Source: Actinomycetota bacterium
GTDB taxonomy: Bacteria; Actinomycetota; Actinomycetes; Nanopelagicales; Nanopelagicaceae
DNA length: 32,063 nt
Assembly: GCA_009700405.1 (NCBI GenBank)
Contig: WLMD01000003.1
Location: 1-32,063, forward strand
Reading direction: 5' to 3'
The position numbers were made by a program, and so were the translations under genes. This document shows positions 9,457-17,745 of the stretch, piece by piece. The notes beneath the pieces were generated by a model that saw nothing but the letters and a program-made list of their open reading frames with translations, was not told the origin of the DNA and did no database searches. Positions within the stretch are counted from its first letter, which is position 1; every line of letters starts with the position of its first letter.

Positions 9457-12096
9457 ATGTTCGCAAGTAACCCTTGTACAAAAGTTCTCTCGCGCGTGAA
9501 GGCCCTAGGGGTAGTTGGTGCCCTGTTACTTTTAACGTTGCCCTCACAAGCATTTGCCGCTGCGCCAGCAACAATTCATCTGACCGTTCACTACCAAAGG
9601 CCCGCAGAAGATTACACAAACTGGAATCTATGGCTCTGGAAGAACGTCATTGTTGGAAATGATCAAGGGGAGGATGCTCAGGATAAAGCTTTCTCTCCAG
9701 CCGAGGGAAGCGCCTTCACCGAATCAGATGCATTCGGCAAAGTCTTCAAAGCAGATATAACTGACATGAATTCATTCGACAACGTCGGAATTATTGTTCG
9801 CAAAGGTGCTTGGGTATCGAAGGATATCTCCGTCAATAGATTCATCACCAACTTTGATGCATCAGGAAACGCTGAAGTATGGATTGTGCAGGATGATGCA
9901 ACTATCTATACAGCCGCACCCGCACTCGGAAAATCAATGAAATCTGCAAAGCTAGATGATTTTCGTGCGATTTCAGTTGACCTAAGTCAAAAGATTCTTC
10001 TTTCAGGAAGTGGAGATGAAGGGTTCACGATAACTGGCGGCCTCAAGGTTGCTTCAGTTACTGCACTTGTTGGCTCAGCCGCTGGCGCAACTCGCGTCCA
10101 ACTTAATGTGGATTCTGATGCGACTATCGGATCTGATTACACGGTGACACATACAAGTTTTGGTAGCGTCAAAGTTACCGCTGGCAAGATTATTGAATCC
10201 GATGGATTCAATGCGCGTTACTTATACACGGGAAATGATCTAGGAAACGCATATTCTGCTGCCTCAACAACTTTTCGCGTGTGGGCTCCGACCGCTAGCG
10301 CAGTGAGCCTCTTAACATATCCAAAAGCATCTACACCTAGCACCGAAGCGAAAGTTATACCTATGGCCTCATCTGCAAAAGGCACCTGGGTCGTGACTCT
10401 CACTGGTGATCAAGATGGAACAATTTACGACTACAGAGTCACCCTAGGAAATACGATAAATGATGCGGTCGATCCTTATGTCCGTGCAACCACGGCAAAT
10501 GGAGAACATGGCGTAGTGGTCAATCTGTCCAAAACGTATCCCGCCAATTGGAAGAATTCCAAGCCAGCATTTAGTGGAAAAGCAACGGATGCCGTGATTT
10601 ATGAACTGCATGTGCGAGATCTCTCTCAAGATTCATCTAGCAACATTCCGACTGCGCATAAGGGCAAGTACTTAGCGTTAACCGATGTTAAGACGAGCAT
10701 GGGTGATTCAACTAAGACTGGTGTTTCTGCCATCAAGGATTTGGGCGTAACCCATGTTGAACTGCAACCTATCTTTGATTATGCCTCCGTCGACGAACTC
10801 AACCCATCATTTAACTGGGGATACGACCCTCAAAATTACAACGTTCCCGAAGGCTCGTACTCATCTAACCCAAGTAATCCAACTGCGCGGATAACTGAAC
10901 TTAAGAGTGGCATCCAAGCCCTTCATGACCAAGGTTTGCGAGTCATGATGGATGTTGTCTATAACCATGTATTTGCACCTGCAGGTTTTAGTCAAGAAAA
11001 GATCGTGCCAGGATATTTCTTCCGCAAGAACGCAGATGGTTCGTTAACCAATGGCAGCGGATGCGGCAACGATGTGGCTTCTGAGCGTCCAATGGTGCGC
11101 AAGTTTATTGTGGACTCCGCAAAGTACTGGGCTACGCAATACAACATGGATGGATTTCGTTTTGATCTTATGGGCTTGATAGACCTCACAACAATGCAGC
11201 AAGTGCGATCAGAATTAACAAAGATTAATCCAACTATTCTCATTATTGGCGAAGGTTGGGATATGGGCACTTTGCCAGATGCCATTAGGAGCAACCAGAA
11301 GAACATTGATAAATTGCCTGGAATAGCTGCATTTAATGACGAACTCCGTGATGGCGTTAAAGGTTCTGTTTTTAATTCAACGGATAATGGTTTTGCAACG
11401 GGCAAAGCTACTGCCGCGCAAAGTGTCCAGGCTGGCATAGTCGGTAATGTTTTCTACAGTAGAGAAGTACTTGGTAAGTGGTTTACTAATGATCCAACTC
11501 AATCTGTTAATTACGTGGAAGCACATGACAACTTAACTCTCTTTGATAAGTTAACAGCGAGCGTTTCAGGTGCAACACCAGCCAAGATTGAAGCGTTGGA
11601 TCGCCTCTCGGCTTCCATCGCATTATTGGCGCAGGGTGTTCCTTTTATGCAAGCCGGACAAGAATTCTTGCGTTCCAAGAATGGCGATTCCAATAGCTAC
11701 AAATCGAGCGATGCGATTAACTCGATAAAGTGGGATTTGCGAGCCAAGAATGCTTCTACCGTTAACTATTACAAGGGCATTATCGCTCTTCGTAAAGCAC
11801 ATCCTGCCTTTCGATTAGCGACAACTCCACTTGTGCAGAAGAACCTGACCTTTATCAAGGCTCCAACAGGCGTTATTGCCTATTCCCTTAAAGGCGCGGC
11901 AGTTAAAGATTCGTGGGGATCAATAGTTGTCGTACACAACCCTGGTGCATCATCGGCCACGGTGACTTTGCCAAGCAAAGGAGATTGGAAAGTTGTTGTT
12001 CAAGGTGCAAAGGCTGGAGTGAAAGTTATTCAAACACTCAAGAGCGCGACAAAGGTTTCTGTACCAGCAATGTCGACGTTGGTAGTGGAGAAGTAG
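9457..12096 (+). CDS. pulA: Secreted type I pullulanase (GH13 debranching enzyme)
   Basis: This 879-residue extracellular enzyme hydrolyses alpha-1,6 branches of pullulan, starch or glycogen fragments. A signal peptide covers residues 1 to about 34 (core GVVGALLLLTLPS, AFA cleavage). A CBM41-like starch-binding module follows at about 38-140 (TIHLTVHYQRP, NWNLWLW), then an Ig-like segment, a CBM48-like module at about 260-345 and the GH13 barrel at about 375-790. Type I pullulanase hallmarks are YELHVRDLS near 382 and NWGYDP near 453. The catalytic triad is intact: nucleophile D570 (GFRFDLMG), acid/base E599 (GEGWD) and D691 (EAHDN). A C-terminal beta domain ends in VVEK with no anchor motif. 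ATG 9457 has only a weak ribosome site. The stop is three bases from the convergent dehydrogenase stop. No sugar importer is adjacent. Confidence 0.94.
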   Translation: MFASNPCTKVLSRVKALGVVGALLLLTLPSQAFAAAPATIHLTVHYQRPAEDYTNWNLWLWKNVIVGNDQGEDAQDKAFSPAEGSAFTESDAFGKVFKADITDMNSFDNVGIIVRKGAWVSKDISVNRFITNFDASGNAEVWIVQDDATIYTAAPALGKSMKSAKLDDFRAISVDLSQKILLSGSGDEGFTITGGLKVASVTALVGSAAGATRVQLNVDSDATIGSDYTVTHTSFGSVKVTAGKIIESDGFNARYLYTGNDLGNAYSAASTTFRVWAPTASAVSLLTYPKASTPSTEAKVIPMASSAKGTWVVTLTGDQDGTIYDYRVTLGNTINDAVDPYVRATTANGEHGVVVNLSKTYPANWKNSKPAFSGKATDAVIYELHVRDLSQDSSSNIPTAHKGKYLALTDVKTSMGDSTKTGVSAIKDLGVTHVELQPIFDYASVDELNPSFNWGYDPQNYNVPEGSYSSNPSNPTARITELKSGIQALHDQGLRVMMDVVYNHVFAPAGFSQEKIVPGYFFRKNADGSLTNGSGCGNDVASERPMVRKFIVDSAKYWATQYNMDGFRFDLMGLIDLTTMQQVRSELTKINPTILIIGEGWDMGTLPDAIRSNQKNIDKLPGIAAFNDELRDGVKGSVFNSTDNGFATGKATAAQSVQAGIVGNVFYSREVLGKWFTNDPTQSVNYVEAHDNLTLFDKLTASVSGATPAKIEALDRLSASIALLAQGVPFMQAGQEFLRSKNGDSNSYKSSDAINSIKWDLRAKNASTVNYYKGIIALRKAHPAFRLATTPLVQKNLTFIKAPTGVIAYSLKGAAVKDSWGSIVVVHNPGASSATVTLPSKGDWKVVVQGAKAGVKVIQTLKSATKVSVPAMSTLVVEK

Positions 12097-12099
12097 TCC

Positions 12100-13329
12100 T
12101 TAAAAACGAGTCAGAGAGAAATTGACCAAATGTTCAGAATCGATCTGAGAAAAAATAAGGCCCGCTAACAACTTTGCTGTTGCTGGGGCAAGAGTGACTC
12201 CCAGCATCGCGTGACCTGTAGCAACATAAACATGTGAGGTTCCGGGAACCTTGCCAATAACTGGCATGCCATCGGGAGTCATCGGACGAAGCCCCATGCC
12301 AACTTTTGGTTGCTGCGGGATGGGAAATGAGAAGAATTCTGCACTCGATTGTGCAATTCCATTCACGCGCGTTGGGTTAACCTTTAAAGGATTTCCACCA
12401 AATTCCATCGTCCCAGCAAGGCGAAGAAAGCTATTTGTTGGCGTGACGGCGACCTTTGCTTCACTGAGATAAAGAGCATGAGTAATTCGAGTTTCCTGAT
12501 GAAAGTCCAGCGAGTAGCCCTTGCCGAATTTAAGAGGCATGTCAAAGCCCACTTGATTCATAAGTCCTCGAGATTGAACACCTGCTGCGATTACTACATG
12601 ATCTCCAGAAACTTTCATGGATCCAAATGTTACTTCGGTACTCTTGTCAGCATTTTCCTTCAAGTAAATATCTTCGGAAGTTTCAAAGAAAGTTACACCA
12701 ATTTTTTCGCATGAGCTTCTCAAGCCCTCCAAAAGAGATGTGGGGTTAATTGAATATTGATCACTGCAATTAAGTCCCGCTTTTACAGATTGAGATAAGC
12801 CAGGTTCAATCTCACGCATCTCTGATCCGGTCATCCGAGTTACTTTCTTAAGACCGTATCGCTCGGAATTTTCGAACTCGGCGTAATGTGATTCCAATTC
12901 TTTCTCAGATTTGAAAGCCATTAAGACGCCCGTTTTGTGAAGTTCGAAGTCAACTCCTTCGGCTTTATATGTATCAAAGTGTTCGAGTGTGCCTCGTCCA
13001 AATTCAGAGAGAGCATGCAAGCCATGTTCGAATCGTGCCTTCGAAGTATTTCGAAGCATCTTGGACATAAAGGAAATGTGATCAGGATGTGGAACGGGCG
13101 ATATCCTCAGTGGACCATCACTCTTGAGCATCCACCCAATAGATTTCTTGACCATGCCAGGTGCAGGTACAGGCGATGCCATAATCGGCACAATCCATCC
13201 CGCATTAACTTCCCCAGCCTTGCCTGTATTTCGGGATGTTGAAACTACGGTGACTTCTTCGCCTCGCTTTGCGAATTCATAGGCGGTGGCTAAGCCGATT
13301 GGTCCTGCACCAAGAATTGTCGTTGACAC
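12100..13329 (-). CDS. FAD-dependent D-amino-acid dehydrogenase, DadA-like
   Basis: This 409-residue flavoprotein of the DAO/DadA family probably oxidises D-amino acids to 2-oxo acids and ammonia, passing electrons to the respiratory chain. The FAD dinucleotide-binding motif ILGAGPIGLATAYEFAKRG is at residues 5-23. DadA-type blocks follow: NAGWIVPIMASPVPAPG, GKGYSLDF, GLRPMTPDGMPVIG and the C-terminal GHAMLGVTLAPATAKLLAGL. The start is GTG 13329, five bases after AGGAAGG. A longer frame from ATG 13371 adds 14 residues without homology or ribosome site. The gene faces away from the hydantoinase-like operon and could accept D-amino acids released by its M19 dipeptidase; that link is inference. 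Glycine or hydroxyproline oxidase activity is an alternative. Confidence 0.88.
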   Translation of the reverse strand: MSTTILGAGPIGLATAYEFAKRGEEVTVVSTSRNTGKAGEVNAGWIVPIMASPVPAPGMVKKSIGWMLKSDGPLRISPVPHPDHISFMSKMLRNTSKARFEHGLHALSEFGRGTLEHFDTYKAEGVDFELHKTGVLMAFKSEKELESHYAEFENSERYGLKKVTRMTGSEMREIEPGLSQSVKAGLNCSDQYSINPTSLLEGLRSSCEKIGVTFFETSEDIYLKENADKSTEVTFGSMKVSGDHVVIAAGVQSRGLMNQVGFDMPLKFGKGYSLDFHQETRITHALYLSEAKVAVTPTNSFLRLAGTMEFGGNPLKVNPTRVNGIAQSSAEFFSFPIPQQPKVGMGLRPMTPDGMPVIGKVPGTSHVYVATGHAMLGVTLAPATAKLLAGLIFSQIDSEHLVNFSLTRF

Positions 13330-13624
13330 TTGTGCCTTCCTAAAGCGGGTGGCGATCACGGGGGATTGCATAATTTCTCGTGCCTGGATGAAAATACATG
13401 ATGGAGGCGGTTCCAGCCATATAGGCCTCTCGGATGGTTCAAGCTGCCTGCGGGCATTCCCTGATGGGAATAGAGTCAGATTCTTGTGCGGAATGTGTAG
13501 GCCACAGGGAAAATACTGGGCATTATGCCTATAGCGAGACCCTGCTCAGTAACATACGCTCCACCCGTTGTATCCAATAGCCACATATGCCACATGGGAC
13601 ATGTGCGATGAGTAGGGGATTTTG
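13330..13624. promoter_or_regulatory. Divergent leader region between DadA-like gene and DUF917 operon
   Basis: This gap of about 295 bp has no supported gene but is rich in inverted repeats. On the minus strand, in the probable leader of the DadA-like gene, there is ATTCCC-(4)-GGGAAT at 13456-13471, a GCC-TGCG-GGC stem at about 13446-13455, and a GAGGC/GCCTC pairing between 13403 and 13428. On the plus strand, CACATG-GGA-CATGTG at 13591-13605 lies 19 bases before the DUF917 start and looks like an operator. No known riboswitch consensus was recognised. Confidence 0.45.
13591..13605. promoter_or_regulatory. Candidate operator, CACATG-3-CATGTG palindrome
   Basis: This is a perfect 6-bp inverted repeat with a 3-base spacer. 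A direct-repeat half-site CACATATG lies immediately upstream at 13582-13589. The position, just upstream of the ribosome site (AGGGGA) of the first gene of the hydantoinase-like operon, suits a repressor operator or a translational hairpin. Control by the PucR-type regulator of the same operon is a guess. Confidence 0.4.
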
Positions 13625-14698
13625 ATGCGTGAATTAACTCTAGATGACCTAGATGACATGGTCTTGGGAGCGACCCTCCTTGGAACAGGTGGCGGTGGAG
13701 ATCCTTACATCGCTCGATTGATGGTTCGCCAAGCGATGGAGGATTACGGCTCTGTAAATATTGCCTCTCCTAGCGAACTCGATCCTGATGGGCTCGTCTT
13801 AACGGTTGCTGTCATTGGCGCACCAACAGTAATTAGCGAAAAAGTTCCAGCAGGACCTGAATTCACGGGTGTCGTTAATGCGCTCGCAAGTTACTTAGGA
13901 AAGAAGCCAGTAGCAATCATGCCCATCGAAGTCGGTGGCATGAACACTCTGATCCCATTAGCTGTAGCTGCCGAAATGGGGCTGCCGGTTATTGATGCAG
14001 ATTCTATGCGCCGCGCCTTTCCTCAAATTGAAATGACAGTATTCACACTTGCCGGTATTCCCGCCTCGCCAATGAGCGTTGCAGATGAAAAAGGCAACGT
14101 CATGGTTTTTGAAACTACAACTAACCAAGTAGCAGAACGATTAGCTCGTTCGGCAGTTATGCAACTTGGCTTAGCTAATGGAATCTCTTGCTACCCAATG
14201 ACTGTTCGCCAAATTGCAGAACATGGAATCCAAGGCTCCATGACATATTGCGTCGAGCTTGGCCGCAAATTAATGGCAGTGCAAAAAGGCGAAGAAGGTG
14301 CATACGACGCATTCCTTAAATTTGCCGAAGCGAAGAAGTATTTCTCCGGAAAGATTATTGACCTTGATCGTCGCACGACAGATGGTTTTGCAAAGGGAAC
14401 CGTTGTTATTGAGCACCTTACGGACCCAAATCGCACAATGCGCATTGAAATCCAAAATGAGCTCCTTCTTGCTTTCGAAGACGGTGTTCCGATTATTACA
14501 ACGCCGGATTTGATTTGCATTTTGGATCATGAAAATGCCCAACCAATCACGACAGAAACTCTGGCGTATGGACAACGTGTGGATGTTATTGGAATGCCAT
14601 GTGCACCTGAATGGCACCAACCAGGCATGCTCGAACTAGTAGGACCAAAAGCTTTCGGATATGACATTCCGTACGTACCAATGGGAGAGGTTAAATAA
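13625..14698 (+). CDS. DUF917 / S-methyl-thiohydantoin desulfurase-like protein
   Basis: This 357-residue cytoplasmic protein belongs to the DUF917 family, whose N- and C-terminal domains are, as I recall, now named after S-methyl-thiohydantoin desulfurase. Visible features are the N-terminal LDDLDDMVLGATLLGTGGGGDPY glycine loop (read in pieces, about residues 6-28), IEVGGMNTLIPLAVAAEMGLP near 100-120 and DADSMRRAFPQIEMTVF just after. The C-terminal part has PDLICILD and YGQRVDVIGMPCAPEW. ATG 13625 follows AGGGGA; an in-frame TTG one codon earlier is less likely. The stop overlaps the next gene's ATG (TAATG). DUF917 and hydantoinase-A genes are commonly paired, so a substrate with a hydantoin or thiohydantoin ring is plausible. 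The exact reaction is not established by sequence. Confidence 0.85.
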   Translation: MRELTLDDLDDMVLGATLLGTGGGGDPYIARLMVRQAMEDYGSVNIASPSELDPDGLVLTVAVIGAPTVISEKVPAGPEFTGVVNALASYLGKKPVAIMPIEVGGMNTLIPLAVAAEMGLPVIDADSMRRAFPQIEMTVFTLAGIPASPMSVADEKGNVMVFETTTNQVAERLARSAVMQLGLANGISCYPMTVRQIAEHGIQGSMTYCVELGRKLMAVQKGEEGAYDAFLKFAEAKKYFSGKIIDLDRRTTDGFAKGTVVIEHLTDPNRTMRIEIQNELLLAFEDGVPIITTPDLICILDHENAQPITTETLAYGQRVDVIGMPCAPEWHQPGMLELVGPKAFGYDIPYVPMGEVK

Positions 14699-16251
14699 TG
14701 AGTCGTCTAAGAATTGGTATTGACGTCGGAGGTACAAATACTGATGCCGTGGTTGTCGATGAAGAAGGCACGGTTATTGCGAGCACTAAATCCGCAACAA
14801 CTCCAGACCCATCTGATGGAATTGCAAAAGCACTCAGTGAAGTAATCGCTGGTGTCGACAAGGCGCGCATCTCGCAAGCAATGCTTGGCACAACTCACCC
14901 AGCAAACGCGATTATTCAGCGCAAAGAGCTTGAGAGAGTCGGTGTACTACGTCTAGCCGCCCCTTCTTCATTGGCTATTCGTCCGGGAGCTGCTTGGCCC
15001 AAGGACCTACTGACATCTGTCATGGGACCCACGGCAATTGTTGGTGGCGGTTACGAATACGACGGCACCGAAATTGCTCCACTTGAAGAATCCGCGATTC
15101 GTGAATTTGCCAAGGCTTGCCAAGGCAAAGTCTCCGCGATTGCAGTGAGCTGTGCATTCGCGCCAGCGAACTACGAACAAGAAATTAGAGCCGGGCAGAT
15201 CTTGGCTGAAATTCTTGGCTCAGATTTTCCTGTTTCACTTTCACACCAAGTGGGATCTATCGGATTACTTGAAAGAGAGAACGCAACGGTCCTCAATGCT
15301 TCACTCTTTGGAGTTGCTCGTCGTGTAGTTAATGGTTTCCAACAAGCACTTGTTGGCCATGGATTAAATGTTGATTCTTTCCTTACTCAAAATGATGGAA
15401 CACTGATGACTGCTGATGAAGCAATCAGGCTTCCTATTTTGACTGTGGGATCAGGGCCAACCAACTCAATGCGTGGAGCATGCGCTCTTGCAAAGATTAG
15501 CGATGCGCTAGTCATCGACGTCGGCGGCACTTCAGCAGATGTTGGAATTTTGGTAGATGGTTTCCCGCGTGAATCATCAGCTGCAATTGAAGTTGGCGGC
15601 GTCCGTACTAACTTTAGAATGCCTGACCTTATTTCTATCGGGCTTGGCGGTGGAACAATTGTCCGTCCAGGAAATGGTTCAGTATCAGTCGGACCAGATT
15701 CGGTCGGATACAAAGTTATTACCGAATCCCTAATTATGGGTGGAAACACCTTGACTCTTTCGGATATTTCTACAAAGGGTGGTCGCCTCTCCGGCTTTGG
15801 AGATGCTTCCAAACTTTCTGGTGTAAGTGACGATGTCGTGAAACTTGCATTGGCTTGGGTTGATGAGCAGATTCAAATTCTCTGTGATCGAATGAAAGCA
15901 AGCAGATCAGCCATGCCCCTCATTGCAGTGGGCGGTGGATCTCACTTGATTCCAAAGTCCATCCCTGGAGTAGCCGAAGTAATTATTCCTAATCACCACT
16001 CTGTCGCTAATGCTTTTGGCGCTGCTATTGCTGAAGCTTCCGGAATGGTTGACCGTGTTTATCGTTATGCCGAACAAGGCCGCGATAAGTGTCTTGATGA
16101 TGCACGCCAATTGGCAACAGAGGCCGCAATTCGTTCTGGAGCAGATCCAGACAAGGTGCGAATTACTTCTGTTATAGAAGTGCCAATGTCCTATCTGCCT
16201 GGGCAAGGTTGCCGAGTCCAGGTCAAGGCCGCTGGCCCATTAGCTAACTAA
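14698..16251 (+). CDS. Hydantoinase/oxoprolinase family protein, HyuA-like, short form
   Basis: This 517-residue ATP-dependent ring-opening amidohydrolase candidate has a Hydant_A_N-like domain starting RIGIDVGGTNTDAVVVDE (phosphate-binding loop, residues 4-21). The HyuA core follows with a second phosphate loop VIDVGGTSADVGIL near 265-280 and ISIGLGGGT near 315. IAVGGGSHLIPKS lies near 405. It is about 150 residues shorter than classical HyuA and ends soon after the actin-like ATPase fold. No HyuB partner is present. This short form is typical of members paired with DUF917. It overlaps the preceding stop by one base, so translation is coupled. Expected role: ATP-dependent hydrolysis of a hydantoin or lactam ring made by or delivered to the DUF917 protein. 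Confidence 0.88.
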   Translation: MSRLRIGIDVGGTNTDAVVVDEEGTVIASTKSATTPDPSDGIAKALSEVIAGVDKARISQAMLGTTHPANAIIQRKELERVGVLRLAAPSSLAIRPGAAWPKDLLTSVMGPTAIVGGGYEYDGTEIAPLEESAIREFAKACQGKVSAIAVSCAFAPANYEQEIRAGQILAEILGSDFPVSLSHQVGSIGLLERENATVLNASLFGVARRVVNGFQQALVGHGLNVDSFLTQNDGTLMTADEAIRLPILTVGSGPTNSMRGACALAKISDALVIDVGGTSADVGILVDGFPRESSAAIEVGGVRTNFRMPDLISIGLGGGTIVRPGNGSVSVGPDSVGYKVITESLIMGGNTLTLSDISTKGGRLSGFGDASKLSGVSDDVVKLALAWVDEQIQILCDRMKASRSAMPLIAVGGGSHLIPKSIPGVAEVIIPNHHSVANAFGAAIAEASGMVDRVYRYAEQGRDKCLDDARQLATEAAIRSGADPDKVRITSVIEVPMSYLPGQGCRVQVKAAGPLAN

Positions 16252-16265
16252 TAGCCAATCAAAAC

Positions 16266-16694
16266 ATGACCATTTCGGAACGACGAACCGCGGGGCAGAT
16301 CTATCGTGACTACAACGTGGCCGAGAATAATCATGACCTTGTTACAACGACGTCGCTGGTAGCCGTTGACCTGAAAGTAGAGGTTAACGGCGTTCGCCAA
16401 GTTTCATCTGGGGCAGACGATGAGCGTGCCATGGCAATCTTGTATGCGCACTACCCTGATTATCGTCGAGTAATTAAACACATCATCGATGGAATTGATG
16501 AAGCTGCCGTAGTCTGGGAAATGCGCGGAACTCCGGCGCTAGTCAATGGAGTTCTGGGCCTGCCGCTCTTGGTAAGTGGGGTGTCGGTTGTTAAATCTGA
16601 CGGTAAAGTACTAACAGAGGCGTCACTATTTGCAGATAGTTCGGCATTGGATGCGGTGCTCAATGCAGCTTCGCAAGAGCACCAAGAATTTTAG
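16266..16694 (+). CDS. NTF2/SnoaL-like small protein
   Basis: This 142-residue protein has the pattern of the NTF2-like/SnoaL alpha-beta cone fold. Helices come at the N-terminus (RTAGQIYRDYNVAENNHD), followed by strands (VDLKVEVNGV) and a helix (ADDERAMAILYAHYPDYRRVIKHII). Paired strands then follow (EAAVVWEMRG, LLVSGVSVVKSDGKVLTEASLF). Such proteins are cyclases, isomerases, dehydratases or ligand carriers, and the activity cannot be chosen here. It sits 14 bp after the HyuA-like gene and 26 bp before the dipeptidase. No ribosome site was seen before ATG 16266, so it may rely on coupling to the upstream gene. Confidence 0.75.
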   Translation: MTISERRTAGQIYRDYNVAENNHDLVTTTSLVAVDLKVEVNGVRQVSSGADDERAMAILYAHYPDYRRVIKHIIDGIDEAAVVWEMRGTPALVNGVLGLPLLVSGVSVVKSDGKVLTEASLFADSSALDAVLNAASQEHQEF

Positions 16695-16720
16695 ATTAAC
16701 TTAAGAATAAGAGGCCGCTT

Positions 16721-17728
16721 ATGAGTCAGGTTATCGAATTCGCAGATTGCCACAACGATCTTTTGATTGGCGTCTTGCACCAACAAGAACGTGGAATTCG
16801 AGATCCTTTTGGAGATTTCTGGTTACCTCAACTTAAAACTGGGAATGTTGTTGTCCAGGTATTGCCGGTATATATGGAAGAACAATTTGTTGGAGAAGGC
16901 GCCTTACGTCGCTCTATGTTGTTATTTGAGACGGCCTGGAAAATTGCCGAAAATCATTCCGCGGATGTAGCCATCTGCTTGACCTCGCAAGATCTAGTTG
17001 CTGCGAGAGCGCAAGGGAAAATCGCATTACTCATCGCTATTGAAGGTGCCGAACCTCTCGGAAGTAGCGTTGATTTCTTTGACCTTTTCTTCCGCATGGG
17101 CGTTCGCATGTTGTCGCTTACATGGAATCGCCGCACTATGTTTGCAGATGGAGTTGGCGAGCAAGATTCAGGTGGAAAGTTAACATCCCTCGGAATCGAA
17201 GCAATACAAGAGATGGAAAGACTTGGCATGATTTTAGATATCAGCCACATCTCAGAGAATGGGTTTTGGCACGTTGCCGAAGTAGCTAAGAAAGCATTTG
17301 TAGCAAGCCATTCATCGAGTTTTGTATTGAAAGCACATCCGAGAAATCTACGCGACGAGCAGCTACTTCGAATTGTTAGCGGAGGAGGATTCGTTTCTCT
17401 TAATGCCTTCGGGGGGTTTATTTCCGATCCGCCAACCGTGGATTCGTTTATGAATCACGTTGACCATGTGGTCAAACTTATCGGTGCAGAGAATGTTGGA
17501 TTTGGGTTTGATTTCATGCGAGATCTCATAGACCACGTTGATCCAGTACTAGGTAAAACACTCGTTGATGTTTCGAAGTGGCCATTTGTGCCAGGCCTAG
17601 ACCGCCCATCTGATTTGGTTGGCTTTGGTGAGCAACTACGCGGGAGATTCGGAGAAGAAATAGCCACGGCTGTAGCCTCTCGTAGTATGACCAGTATGCT
17701 GGAGAGGTTGTTACCAAGCGCTAAATAA
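16721..17728 (+). CDS. Membrane dipeptidase family protein (peptidase M19)
   Basis: This 335-residue zinc dipeptidase of the renal dipeptidase family cleaves dipeptides, often those with a D-residue or dehydro-residue at the C-terminal position. All metal ligands and the catalytic acid are present: H11 and D13 (CHND), bridging E108 (AIEGAEPLG), H176 (LDISHIS), H197 (ASHSSS) and D264 (GFGFDF). The 21-residue gap between the last two His matches human renal dipeptidase. There is no signal peptide, so it acts in the cytoplasm. Its place in an operon with DUF917 and HyuA-like proteins, opposite a DadA-like dehydrogenase, suggests release of D-amino acids or of an amino acid from an N-carbamoyl-like or dipeptide product. 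The substrate is unknown. ATG 16721 follows a GAGG site. Confidence 0.92.
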   Translation: MSQVIEFADCHNDLLIGVLHQQERGIRDPFGDFWLPQLKTGNVVVQVLPVYMEEQFVGEGALRRSMLLFETAWKIAENHSADVAICLTSQDLVAARAQGKIALLIAIEGAEPLGSSVDFFDLFFRMGVRMLSLTWNRRTMFADGVGEQDSGGKLTSLGIEAIQEMERLGMILDISHISENGFWHVAEVAKKAFVASHSSSFVLKAHPRNLRDEQLLRIVSGGGFVSLNAFGGFISDPPTVDSFMNHVDHVVKLIGAENVGFGFDFMRDLIDHVDPVLGKTLVDVSKWPFVPGLDRPSDLVGFGEQLRGRFGEEIATAVASRSMTSMLERLLPSAK

Positions 17729-17745
17729 AGGAAGGGCTTGTCGAG

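Noticed and set aside
13330-13371. N-terminal extension of the DadA-like protein from ATG 13371
   Set aside because: There is no ribosome site, the extra 14 residues do not fit the family, and GTG 13329 has AGGAAGG at the right distance.
13380-13500. CCGAGAG on the minus strand before the DadA-like gene, recalling the guanidine-I (ykkC) riboswitch
   Set aside because: The other conserved parts (CTAGGGTTCCG and the ACGG...GCCCGGGAG block) are missing, so the match is too short to call.
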